This document shows, one piece after another, positions 1 through 7,549 of a DNA stretch of 12,837 nucleotides. The stretch comes from Clostridia bacterium. GTDB lineage: Bacteria; Bacillota; Clostridia; Saccharofermentanales; Saccharofermentanaceae. A program made the position numbers and the translations under genes. The notes beneath the pieces are model-generated. The model worked only from the letters and a program-made list of their open reading frames with translations. It was not told the origin of the DNA and ran no database searches. Every line of letters starts with the position of its first letter. Position 1 is the stretch's first letter. Location of the stretch: positions 1 to 12,837 of the forward strand of contig JADGQQ010000122.1 of assembly GCA_017881645.1 (NCBI GenBank), written 5' to 3'.

Positions 1-262
1 TTGTCAGATATGCCACAGCAGGGGTCGGAACTACTCCGCACAAAAACACATCCGCACCGGCTGAACAAATGCCTGCCGTGAGGGCCGCCTCAAGCATGCC
101 GCATGATATTCTTGTGTCGCACCCGATTAATATTTTGGGTTTGTGAATTGTGTCACCCGCCAGTACCATGGCTCCTGCAAACCCGAGTTTATAAGCCAGA
201 TCCGGAGTGAGGTCTCTATTTGCAATCCCTCTGACGCCGTCCGTCCCAAAAAGTCTTCCCAT
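1..262 (-). CDS. glmM: Phosphoglucosamine mutase GlmM, N-terminal 87 residues (cut by window edge)
   Basis: GlmM interconverts glucosamine-6-phosphate and glucosamine-1-phosphate in the cytoplasm, on the route to UDP-GlcNAc and peptidoglycan. The visible part starts MGRLFGTDGVRGIAN, the signature start of bacterial GlmM, and continues through the first alpha-D-phosphohexomutase domain with a GCDTRIS motif near residues 51-57. The catalytic serine loop (TASHNP type, near residue 100) lies beyond the window, so activity cannot be judged. The usual glycine after DTRIS is a cysteine here. The ATG at 262 has a GGAGG five bases upstream. The gene follows the cyclase gene by 42 bases with no terminator between, matching the conserved cdaA-cdaR-glmM order. 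Identification is secure; the gene is partial only because of the window edge. Confidence 0.96.
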   Translation of the reverse strand, partial: MGRLFGTDGVRGIANRDLTPDLAYKLGFAGAMVLAGDTIHKPKILIGCDTRISCGMLEAALTAGICSAGADVFLCGVVPTPAVAYLT

Positions 263-304
263 TGTTTCCTCCAAATTAATAAATAGACTATGTGCCGCTG
301 TTTT

Positions 305-1810
305 CTATCCGGCCGTTTCATAAATATTGACCAGAATAGATTCCGGCAATTGATTTTTTACTCGAAAATATACCGGGTTCTCTTTTGCTATATGTACAGG
401 AATCCGGGCTACACCGGCAGCGGTTACACCCGAAAAGTCCAAATATGCACTGATATCCGATTCCGAAAATGAATCCATCACTGCTTTTCTTCCGACAACA
501 TCCACAGTAACCGTTTGGTTCGGCCAATCAACAGCCAGGTGCAGGGCGTCAAGATTTTCTTTGTTTTGGAAATGGATCGGAATCGTCATGGACTTCTCGA
601 CAATCGGATTACTTGTAATTTGAATATACATCCACAAGCCAATGGAAATCAGAAATGACAGAAGAAGAAGTATTACCCTCTGCAGCCGCGTGATTCGTAT
701 GGTTTTCGCCTTCGACAGTCTCGCAGATATGGCCTCATCATGAATAAGCAAAGGAGACGGCTGAGGGATTGCACATTCCTTTTCCGGGGTTGAGCATGCG
801 ACTGGAGACATGTCGGACATATGTGCAGTTCCGGACACGTCTGCATTTGTTTCAACTTTGTTTTGCAGAACCGCTGCAGAGCGTACGATCTCCGTTTCCG
901 GTTTAGCGGCTCTTCGAAATTTGAGTTTTCGGGCAAACTTGCCGGGGACTGTTGTGACGCCAAGCAGGTACTGAATGTTGCTGCGCAAATCCTCTCCGTT
1001 TTCCATCACATAAAGACATCCGTTCAGCGCAATGGAAATCGTTCCCCGCTCTTCCGAAATCACGACGGCAAAAGCATCCCCCATTTCACTGGCACCGATG
1101 GCTGCGCGATGGCGTGTGCCGAGATCCTCGCGGACATGGTAATTATCAGCCAGCGGGATATGACATCTTGCTGCTGATATTCTTCCCTCGCGAATAAGAA
1201 TCGCACCGTCATGCAGCGGAGATCCTTTATAAAAAATGGATTGAAGCATTGTATCCGTAACGGATGAGTCCAGTTTGACCGCATTTTCCTGTTCGATCAG
1301 CTCGCTGAGCTTCGAATTGCGTTCAAAAATAATAAACGCACCTGTGTATGACTTCGACATTTTTACACATGCAGTTACGGTTTCGTCAATCATTTTCGAA
1401 AGATTATGTTGGGGATCCTGAAACTCCGGAGAAAACGCGCTGGAAATAGATGTAAAGGACTTCAAACCGACCGTTTCCAATGCTCTTCGAAGTTCCGGCT
1501 GGAAAATAACAACAAAAGCCAGTGCCACAATATATAAAATCTTATTAAATAAAAAACCGACCATCTCAAGCCCGAAAAGACTGCAGATCATAGTAAGAAG
1601 AACGATCAGCAAAACTCCTTTGAGAAGCTGCCAGGCACGCGTCTCACGAAGAACCTTTAGGAGGTTATAGAGAATAAATGTAATCAGAAGTATATCCACA
1701 ATATAGCGGATAATATCAGTCGGTCCGCCAAAAAAAAGAACACCGCTGCTCAGGCCCGCAAATATTTCCCGGACAAAACTAAAAATTCCAGTCATTACTC
1801 CATTGCCCAA
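305..1810 (-). CDS. cdaA: Diadenylate cyclase CdaA fused in frame to a single YbbR (CdaR-like) domain
   Basis: The enzyme condenses two ATP into c-di-AMP at the membrane. Residues 1-105 carry three hydrophobic helices (about 35-53, 62-80, 88-104). The DisA_N cyclase domain spans about 106-290, with both hallmark motifs intact: DGA at 201-203 and GTRHR at 231-235. A Pro/Ser/Ala-rich linker follows (about 291-370), then a fourth transmembrane helix (about 376-395) and one YbbR-like domain (about 398-498) beginning SNPIVEKSMTIPI. CdaA is usually about 270 residues; CdaR is normally a separate gene with several YbbR repeats. The frame is continuous and ends in TAG, so this is one protein of 501 residues, not two overlapping genes. 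Topology is coherent: cyclase in the cytoplasm, YbbR outside. The start is TTG at 1810, chosen because GGAGG sits six bases before it; the ATG at 1795 has no well-spaced site. glmM follows 42 bases downstream. Confidence 0.93.
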   Translation of the reverse strand: MGNGVMTGIFSFVREIFAGLSSGVLFFGGPTDIIRYIVDILLITFILYNLLKVLRETRAWQLLKGVLLIVLLTMICSLFGLEMVGFLFNKILYIVALAFVVIFQPELRRALETVGLKSFTSISSAFSPEFQDPQHNLSKMIDETVTACVKMSKSYTGAFIIFERNSKLSELIEQENAVKLDSSVTDTMLQSIFYKGSPLHDGAILIREGRISAARCHIPLADNYHVREDLGTRHRAAIGASEMGDAFAVVISEERGTISIALNGCLYVMENGEDLRSNIQYLLGVTTVPGKFARKLKFRRAAKPETEIVRSAAVLQNKVETNADVSGTAHMSDMSPVACSTPEKECAIPQPSPLLIHDEAISARLSKAKTIRITRLQRVILLLLSFLISIGLWMYIQITSNPIVEKSMTIPIHFQNKENLDALHLAVDWPNQTVTVDVVGRKAVMDSFSESDISAYLDFSGVTAAGVARIPVHIAKENPVYFRVKNQLPESILVNIYETAG

Positions 1811-1816
1811 AGCGAA

Positions 1817-1821
1817 CCTCC
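1817..1821 (-). promoter_or_regulatory. Ribosome binding site that fixes the TTG start of cdaA
   Basis: GGAGG on the minus strand lies six bases before TTG at 1810. It would be 21 bases from the in-frame ATG at 1795, which is too far. The TTG is therefore the better start. Confidence 0.8.
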
Positions 1822-1844
1822 AACCTGCTTTTTCTATCCGTTGT

Positions 1845-1853
1845 ATTATAGCA
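1845..1853 (-). promoter_or_regulatory. Extended -10 promoter for the cdaA-glmM operon
   Basis: The minus strand reads TGCTATAAT: a perfect -10 hexamer (1850-1845) preceded by the TGn extension. The region 17 bases upstream shows no good -35 (GAGCGA), which is common for extended -10 promoters. Transcription would begin near 1838 and give a leader of about 28 bases carrying GGAGG. The box begins just after the stop codon of the upstream permease gene (1865-1867), so cdaA can be transcribed independently of the transporter operon. Read-through from upstream is also possible, since I see no terminator between them. Confidence 0.65.
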
Positions 1854-1864
1854 CAATCATTCGA

Positions 1865-2923
1865 TTATCGCTCTTCCCTAAAATATGCGCTGCCTATGGC
1901 ACTCGGTCCGCGCCACGCCTTTTTCCGTCCATATGTGAATACCAGTACGACAATTGTAAGAATATATGGATACATGACCATAATATACTGGTTAAAGAAA
2001 ATCATCGATGACAGCTGGGAAAACTGCTGAATGGACAGGCCGACAATCGACAGCGCACCGAAAACAAACGCACCTCCGATTGCTTTTATCGGATGCCAGC
2101 GGACAAAGATAACGAGAGCCACAACGATCCATCCTTTTCCGGCCGTGATATCAGAATGCCAGGTGCCCTGGAGAACCAGCGGAATATAAAGGCCCGCCAA
2201 ACCGCACAGCATACCGCCGGCAATAATGTACATATATTTAATACGGGTAACCGGCAGTCCGGATGCATCCGCAGCAGCTGTGTTCTCACCGACCATGCGA
2301 AGAGCAAGGCCTTTTTTTGTTTTGAACAGATAAAATGTCATCAGGAAGGCCAGCAATATGGTCAGGTACACGAAAATATCCTGCGAAAGAAATGCCGTAT
2401 TAATGAAGGCCAGAACCGGGTTGTTGATATGGTATGGCTGGAATGCTGCCTGAGAACTATTCCCGATATGCATGAACCTGGATATTTGATGGAAGAAGGA
2501 CAGGATGCCGTTCACCGTATGTTCAAGTTCAAGCGGGTGGAATTTGAAAAACGCAGCGATATTTTCCGGTGTATTGGTGTTCGGAACCGTGCTTCCGAGC
2601 GTATTGGCAAGACCGGCGCCGAACGTCGTCAGCGCCAGACCGGATACGTTCTGATTTGCGCGAAGTGTAACCGTCAGCACCGCATAAAGCAGCGCTCCGA
2701 ACCCTGCCCCAAGCACAGCAAAAAGTAAAGCTAGAACGAGATTGTGTGTGCGGACTGCTGCGACATATCCGCAGGATCCGCCCATAAGCATCATTCCTTC
2801 AACGCCGAGATTCAAATGGCCCGCGCGTTCCGTAAGAAGTTCTCCGAGGGTTCCCAAAAGGAGCGACACACTGAATGCGATCGCGGATGCGAAAAATGTT
2901 GCGACTATAAAACTCATATTCAT
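1865..2923 (-). CDS. nupQ: Nucleoside ABC transporter permease, NupQ/YufQ type
   Basis: This is the second membrane subunit of a BMP-dependent nucleoside importer (BPD_transp_2 family). The 352-residue protein is largely hydrophobic. Its ERAGHLNLGVEGMML segment at residues 32-46 is the conserved cytoplasmic motif of this permease class. A hydrophilic stretch at about 113-170 is probably an extracellular loop. The C-terminus is short and basic. Its ATG overlaps the stop of the upstream permease gene as ATGA (2923-2920), a sign of translational coupling, and a GGAG lies seven bases before the start. It is the last gene of the transporter operon. The family is secure. The exact substrate rests on the neighbouring binding protein and xpt. 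Confidence 0.92.
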   Translation of the reverse strand: MNMSFIVATFFASAIAFSVSLLLGTLGELLTERAGHLNLGVEGMMLMGGSCGYVAAVRTHNLVLALLFAVLGAGFGALLYAVLTVTLRANQNVSGLALTTFGAGLANTLGSTVPNTNTPENIAAFFKFHPLELEHTVNGILSFFHQISRFMHIGNSSQAAFQPYHINNPVLAFINTAFLSQDIFVYLTILLAFLMTFYLFKTKKGLALRMVGENTAAADASGLPVTRIKYMYIIAGGMLCGLAGLYIPLVLQGTWHSDITAGKGWIVVALVIFVRWHPIKAIGGAFVFGALSIVGLSIQQFSQLSSMIFFNQYIMVMYPYILTIVVLVFTYGRKKAWRGPSAIGSAYFREER

Positions 2924-4128
2924 TTTGCATCTCCTTCCGGTACAACTTCCGAACCTTCGGACACATGATTCGCATCATCAGCGATTTGCTGCTTATCTTT
3001 CTGTTCCATGTTTTCGGATGACGGCTGTTCTGCCGTCCCGCTTATCTCTCCGGTTACCGGATGATTCGCCTGTACATATCGTTTTCTGCGGACAACTCTG
3101 TATCGCAGGAAAAATTCTGCTCCAAGAGCTGACATCAGAATTAATCCCTGAATAATGCCGGTAACGGCTGCGGATCCGCCGGATTTAATCTGAATGATCT
3201 GCGACCCCTGCTCTAATGCTGCGATCAGAATAGATACGAACATGATCACAGGAGCTGAAAGATTGGACAGCCAGGCGATGACGATGGCCGTGAACCCGGC
3301 GTTCCCCGTGATATCAGGGGAAAGCGTATATACGTCGCCCGTGAGCTTGATCATGCCCGCCAACCCGACTATACCGCCTGAGAGCATGATGCCTGTCAGC
3401 ATGACTTTCTTAACATTCATGCCTGCATAATTTGCTGTAGGTTCACTCTCGCCGACCACCCGAATTTCATATCCCAATTTTGTCTTGCGGATAAGAAGAA
3501 ACACAAGAGCCGCGAGAAAGAGTGCAATAATCCATCCGATATGAATACCGAATATTTTTGGAAGGTGTGCCTGCAAGGGGATCGCCTTTATTCCCGGAAA
3601 ACCGTGTGAAGCCGGATTACGCCAAAGGACAAAATGCAGGTACTGTACGATAAACAGAGCAATATAGTTCATCATCAATGTGAAAAGCGTCTCGTTTGTG
3701 CGGAAATATACGCGGAAAACACCTGGAATCAACGCCCAAACGGCACCTCCGAAAAAGCCTGCGACTCCCATCAGGACAATAAGAACGACGCCGTTTGTGC
3801 TCTGCGGCATTTGATGAGAAATATAGGTTGCAAAAACGCATCCCATTAAAATCTGTCCTTCACCTCCGATATTCCAGAACTTCATTCGGAATGCGACGGC
3901 AAGACCCAGTGCCGTGATGGATAGCGGAATGGCTATTTTGATCGTGGTAATCAGAGCACTCGAGGATCCAAATGCACCGCCGAACAATGCAGAGAAAGTC
4001 GTAACTGGATTATATCCGAGAGGAACGATCACAAGTCCCGAAAGAATAAGACCTACGAAGACAGACGCTATCCGTATGAGCATGCTTTTCCATTTGGGGA
4101 GATCATCTTTCTTAGCGATTCGAAACAT
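2920..4128 (-). CDS. nupP: Nucleoside ABC transporter permease, NupP/YufP type
   Basis: This is the first membrane subunit of the nucleoside importer (BPD_transp_2 family). Hydrophobic helices fill residues about 17-345, and the motif FWNIGGEGQ at 84-92 corresponds to the conserved FNIGxEGQ of this permease class. Residues about 352-402 form a hydrophilic, Glu/Asp/Ser/Gln-rich tail with no membrane segment. This makes the protein 402 residues long, with a longer tail than I expect for the family. The ATG at 4128 has GGAGG five bases upstream, inside the 3' end of the ATPase gene. The two frames overlap by 17 bases, and the stop overlaps the next permease start. This packing implies coupled translation of all three transporter subunits. 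Confidence 0.92.
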   Translation of the reverse strand: MFRIAKKDDLPKWKSMLIRIASVFVGLILSGLVIVPLGYNPVTTFSALFGGAFGSSSALITTIKIAIPLSITALGLAVAFRMKFWNIGGEGQILMGCVFATYISHQMPQSTNGVVLIVLMGVAGFFGGAVWALIPGVFRVYFRTNETLFTLMMNYIALFIVQYLHFVLWRNPASHGFPGIKAIPLQAHLPKIFGIHIGWIIALFLAALVFLLIRKTKLGYEIRVVGESEPTANYAGMNVKKVMLTGIMLSGGIVGLAGMIKLTGDVYTLSPDITGNAGFTAIVIAWLSNLSAPVIMFVSILIAALEQGSQIIQIKSGGSAAVTGIIQGLILMSALGAEFFLRYRVVRRKRYVQANHPVTGEISGTAEQPSSENMEQKDKQQIADDANHVSEGSEVVPEGDAK

Positions 4129-5674
4129 GTTTACCTCCCCCCACTACGTCCGCAAGCTTCGTACCGGACATCATCTGTCCGATTTCTTCCTTTGTTGCGG
4201 ATCCGGCGTCGACAATTCCTGTAATTTCACCTGCAAACAGGACCATGATGCGATCACACAGTTCAAGAAGGACATCCAAATCCTCTCCGATATACAGTAT
4301 GGCAACGTTCTTTTTCTTTTGCTCATTTAAAAGGTTGTAGATTGTGTAGGAAGAATTGATATCCAGCCCCCGAACCGCATATGCTGTAATCAGAAGCTTC
4401 GGACTCAGGTTGATTTCTCTTCCCAGAATTACTTTTTGAATATTGCCGCCCGAAAGTTTCCGGACAGGATGAAAAATGCCAGGCGTCATGATGTCGAGAT
4501 CTTCCACGATTTGTTCCGCTTTTTTGCGGACTTCCGCCGTATGAAGAAACGGACCTTTCTGGAAAGCATAATCTTTCAGCAAAATATTGTCGGCAATATC
4601 CATGGATGCGACGAGCCCCATTCCCAGACGATCCTCCGGGATAAAGCTCATGGAAACACCCAGCCGGATAATCTCCCTGGGTGATTTCCCGGAAATATTC
4701 GTTCCGTCAAAGATGATTTTCCCTTCATCGATCGGAATAATCCCGGCGACGGCTTCGCAAAGTTCCTTTTGACCCCCGCCGGCCAGACCGGCGACGCCCA
4801 GTATTTCTCCATGGCGCAGGGAAAACGAAATACGGTTCAGTTTTTTATATCCATTCTCATCATGAAGAGACATATTTTCAACAAGCAGGCACTCCGTGCC
4901 GTCCGGCCTTGGCAGCGGCCGATCAATCGACAGGTCAACTTTTCGTCCGACCATTTTTTCGACCAGATCATAGGAATTGATGTCCGCGATATTGCAGGTC
5001 TCTATGCTTCGTCCTTTGCGCAGAACGGTGACGCGGTCACAGAGATCCATAACTTCATTCAATTTGTGACTGATAAATACGATCGAGCATCCGCTTTCAC
5101 GCATTTTTCGCAAAACAATGAAAAGTCTTCGTATTTCCTGCGGAGTCAGCACGGCTGTCGGTTCGTCCAATACCAGGATACGCGCGCCTCTGTATAACAC
5201 CTTCAGGATTTCAACCGTTTGTTTTTCACTGACGGACAGCTGATGGGTAAGCTTGTCCGGATCTATTTCCATGCCGTATTTTTCGGAAAACTCCCGAATC
5301 GTACGGCTGTCTGTTTTCCTGTTAAGAAAAAAGCCTTTTGTTCCGGCGGCTATATTTTCACCGGCTGTCAGTGGTTCCGCCAGCATAAAGTGCTGGTATA
5401 CCATACCGATTCCGCTTGAAATGGAGTCAATAGGAGAATGAAAAATCTTTTCGACACCGTTGACTTCAATGATGCCGTCATCCGGCTGATAGATGCCGGA
5501 AAGAATGTTCATGAGTGTACTCTTACCTGAACCGTTTTCGCCTAAAAGCGCATGAATTTCGCCCTTCCGGACTTCAAAATGAATGTTTTCATTTGCCAGT
5601 ACGGACCCAAAGGTTTTGCTGATTCCACGCATGGAAAAAGCAAGCTCCGGTGTTGTCGGATTTACATGGATCAT
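4112..5674 (-). CDS. nupO: Nucleoside ABC transporter ATP-binding protein with two nucleotide-binding domains, NupO/YufO type
   Basis: This cytoplasmic ATPase powers nucleoside import. The first domain (about 8-245) is complete: Walker A GENGSGKST at 45-53, Q-loop Gln94, signature LSVSE at 146-150, Walker B ILVLDEP at 166-172 and switch His203. The second domain (about 262-500) has a degenerate Walker A (GLAGGGQKE from 297), an intact LSGGN signature at 407-411, AYAVRGLD at 431-438 where a Walker B DEP would be, and GED at 463-465. Degeneration of the second site is usual in nucleoside and simple-sugar importers of this kind, so it does not suggest a dead gene. The ATG at 5674 has GGGAG seven bases upstream. 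It follows the binding-protein gene by 92 bases that hold a hairpin, and overlaps the first permease by 17. Confidence 0.94.
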   Translation of the reverse strand: MIHVNPTTPELAFSMRGISKTFGSVLANENIHFEVRKGEIHALLGENGSGKSTLMNILSGIYQPDDGIIEVNGVEKIFHSPIDSISSGIGMVYQHFMLAEPLTAGENIAAGTKGFFLNRKTDSRTIREFSEKYGMEIDPDKLTHQLSVSEKQTVEILKVLYRGARILVLDEPTAVLTPQEIRRLFIVLRKMRESGCSIVFISHKLNEVMDLCDRVTVLRKGRSIETCNIADINSYDLVEKMVGRKVDLSIDRPLPRPDGTECLLVENMSLHDENGYKKLNRISFSLRHGEILGVAGLAGGGQKELCEAVAGIIPIDEGKIIFDGTNISGKSPREIIRLGVSMSFIPEDRLGMGLVASMDIADNILLKDYAFQKGPFLHTAEVRKKAEQIVEDLDIMTPGIFHPVRKLSGGNIQKVILGREINLSPKLLITAYAVRGLDINSSYTIYNLLNEQKKKNVAILYIGEDLDVLLELCDRIMVLFAGEITGIVDAGSATKEEIGQMMSGTKLADVVGGGKHVSNR

Positions 5675-5702
5675 TGCGCCGCTCCCATATTCTGATTAGC
5701 AA

Positions 5703-5739
5703 TTCGCGGCACCCCGGTTTGCACCATGAATGCCGCGAA
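5703..5739 (-). promoter_or_regulatory. Hairpin between the binding-protein gene and the ABC ATPase gene
   Basis: A perfect 9-base inverted repeat, TTCGCGGCA and its complement, occupies 5703-5711 and 5731-5739 with a 19-base loop. On the minus strand the second arm is followed by TTGCTAATC rather than a run of T, so it does not look like a classical intrinsic terminator. A GC-rich stem after a substrate-binding-protein gene commonly shields the upstream message from decay or dampens read-through, giving more binding protein than membrane complex. That role here is inference. Confidence 0.55.
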
Positions 5740-5766
5740 AGCATCAAATCATTTAATTAACCGGGA

Positions 5767-6888
5767 TTAAGGTGCCGGAATTTCTCCGACAACGCCCTCT
5801 ACAAACCAGCTCATGCCCATCTGATCATCATAGCTGAGACTTGAACCTTCAGCCACTTTGACCGTTCCGCTCTGGTCCTTGATCGGGCCGGCAAACACGA
5901 ACGCATTGCCTTCGGAAACTACGGTATCCTGAACTTTGGCAACAGCGGCGCTTGCTTCAGCAGAAACCAGTGATGAAAGTGTATCAAGTTTGACAACGCC
6001 TTCCTTCATTCCGCCCCAGTAGTTTTCAATTTTCCACTGTCCGTCCAGTACCTGCTGAATCTTGTATGTATAGTATGTTCCCCAGTTCCAGAGAGGTGCG
6101 GTCAAATATGCTTTCGGAGCGCCTGCATAGGTAAGGTCATATCCGACCGCAAATGCACCGGCAGCGGCAGCTGCGTTGATTGCAGCAGGAGAATCCTGAT
6201 GCTGAGCCATAACATCAATTCCCTGAGAGAGAAGAGATTCGGCAGCAGCCTTTTCAACATCCATGTCAAACCATGTGTTTGTCCAGACAACGGTAACCGT
6301 TGCATTCGGATTTACAGATCTGGCACCCAGTGTATAGGCATTAATTCCGCGGATACATTCAGGAATCGGGAAAGCTGCGACGTAGCCGAGCTTGTCCGTC
6401 TTCGTTGTGAGACCTGCAACGATACCGGCCAGATAACGCGCGCTCTCGATTTGTCCGAAGTACGTATCCAAATTTGTGTCATTCCGCGTATAACCTGAGC
6501 AGTGGCAGAATTTTACATTCGGATATTTGGTTGCAGCATCTGCAGTTGCCTGCATATAGCCGTAGCTGGTTGTAAAAATCAGGGTGCAGCCTTCGTTCAC
6601 AAGATTATCGATAGCGGAAGTTGTAGCAGCCGCATCAGTATCATTAACGTTTTCGAGCTCAAACACCTTGATTTTGTCACCTAATGCGGCAACAGCCTGT
6701 GCAATTCCCTCTGCATGAGCCTGTGAATAACCACCGTCGTCTTTCGGTGAGATGTAAATTACACCTACCTTCAGTACAGTATCCGTTCCGGCAGCCGTGG
6801 TTTCTTTTGAAGAGCTTGAACATCCTGCAATCGATACCGTTCCGGCAACAAGAATACACGTCATAACCATAGCCAGAATCTTCCTCAT
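5767..6888 (-). CDS. bmpA: BMP-family nucleoside-binding lipoprotein of an ABC importer (BmpA/PnrA/NupN type)
   Basis: This is the extracellular, membrane-anchored receptor that would deliver purine nucleosides to the ABC permeases. A signal peptide of 22 residues ends in the lipobox SIAGC, giving lipidated Cys23, followed by a Ser/Thr linker. The Bmp domain spans about 38-335. Expected elements are VGVIYISPKDDGGY near 41-54, the FTTSYGYM region near 105-112, the YFGQIESARYLAG segment near 143-155, and a WNWGTYYT stretch near 267-274. A C-terminal extension (about 335-373) includes DQMGMSWFVEGVVG. The ATG at 6888 has GGAGGG seven bases upstream. It lies 25 bases after xpt, implying co-transcription. 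Adjacent xpt supports a purine nucleoside as ligand, but the exact one cannot be read from sequence. Confidence 0.92.
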   Translation of the reverse strand: MRKILAMVMTCILVAGTVSIAGCSSSSKETTAAGTDTVLKVGVIYISPKDDGGYSQAHAEGIAQAVAALGDKIKVFELENVNDTDAAATTSAIDNLVNEGCTLIFTTSYGYMQATADAATKYPNVKFCHCSGYTRNDTNLDTYFGQIESARYLAGIVAGLTTKTDKLGYVAAFPIPECIRGINAYTLGARSVNPNATVTVVWTNTWFDMDVEKAAAESLLSQGIDVMAQHQDSPAAINAAAAAGAFAVGYDLTYAGAPKAYLTAPLWNWGTYYTYKIQQVLDGQWKIENYWGGMKEGVVKLDTLSSLVSAEASAAVAKVQDTVVSEGNAFVFAGPIKDQSGTVKVAEGSSLSYDDQMGMSWFVEGVVGEIPAP

Positions 6889-6913
6889 GATTTTCCCTCC
6901 TTCATTATGTGTG

Positions 6914-7501
6914 TCATTTTGTATCGTCCGAAAAGGTAATCGAAGACCCCTCTTCAGACATTTCCTTGATTATGGCAAGGGATTCAACCCGAATGCCCAT
7001 GTTCCGGATCAATGATCCGCCGTCCTGAAAACCCTTCTCGATGACGATGCCCGCTCCGGCCACCTTTGCTCCGGCTTGTCCGGCAATATCAAGAAGTCCC
7101 TGGAGCGCCCGCCCGCACGCCAGAAAATCGTCTATAAACAAAATCGTATCATCCGCCGAAAGATATCGTTTGCTTACGCGAATGATATATTCTGTTCCGC
7201 GTGTAAATGAATGAACCGCTGCATGATACGTCTCTGTATCTAAGTTCCTGGATTCAGTTTTCTTAGCAAATATGACCGGAACATCAAGAAAGAGTCCCGT
7301 GAATATGGCAGGTGCGATACCGGAACTCTCTATTGTAATAACCTTTGTTATGCCTTGATCTGCAAACAGCGAAGCAAATTCGCGGCCGATACTCTGCATG
7401 AGGTGAGGGTCAACCTGATGATTCAGAAAACTATCCACGTTCAGAATCTCAGTGCCGATAACACGACCTTCGGCGCGGATTTTTTGCTTAAGCAAATCCA
7501 T
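6914..7501 (-). CDS. xpt: Xanthine phosphoribosyltransferase
   Basis: Xpt converts xanthine and PRPP to XMP in purine salvage. The 195-residue protein matches the family's usual length of about 194. It begins MDLLKQKIRAEGRV and carries VDSFLNHQVDP at 22-32, ESSGIAPA at 58-65, and the PRPP-binding segment ILFIDDFLACG at 120-130, where many relatives have ANG. The frame is open upstream to an ATG at 7570, but I chose ATG 7501: GAGG lies five bases before it, and the next 23 upstream residues have no counterpart in known Xpt proteins. It heads the salvage operon, with the nucleoside-binding lipoprotein 25 bases downstream. I found no purine riboswitch in its leader, though xpt is often under one in Firmicutes. 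Confidence 0.93.
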   Translation of the reverse strand: MDLLKQKIRAEGRVIGTEILNVDSFLNHQVDPHLMQSIGREFASLFADQGITKVITIESSGIAPAIFTGLFLDVPVIFAKKTESRNLDTETYHAAVHSFTRGTEYIIRVSKRYLSADDTILFIDDFLACGRALQGLLDIAGQAGAKVAGAGIVIEKGFQDGGSLIRNMGIRVESLAIIKEMSEEGSSITFSDDTK

Positions 7502-7506
7502 GACAA

Positions 7507-7510
7507 CCTC
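7507..7510 (-). promoter_or_regulatory. Ribosome binding site that fixes the xpt start
   Basis: GAGG on the minus strand lies five bases before ATG 7501. Neither upstream in-frame ATG (7519, 7570) has such a site. This supports the shorter, family-typical protein. Confidence 0.7.
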
Positions 7511-7549
7511 ATTAATCATATGTGTGTGCTGAGACATGAAGGCAGGAAA

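Noticed and set aside
2093..2728. A 211-codon plus-strand open frame
   Set aside because: It lies wholly inside the NupQ permease gene, has basic low-complexity composition and no ribosome site. It is an antisense shadow.
4112..5674. Second ATPase domain of NupO as a decayed pseudodomain
   Set aside because: Loss of the Walker A lysine and of the Walker B DEP motif is usual for the second site in this importer family, and the LSGGN signature is intact.
5675..5766. The 5703-5739 hairpin as an intrinsic terminator
   Set aside because: No T-run follows the second arm on the transcribed strand, and the ABC genes downstream have no other obvious promoter.
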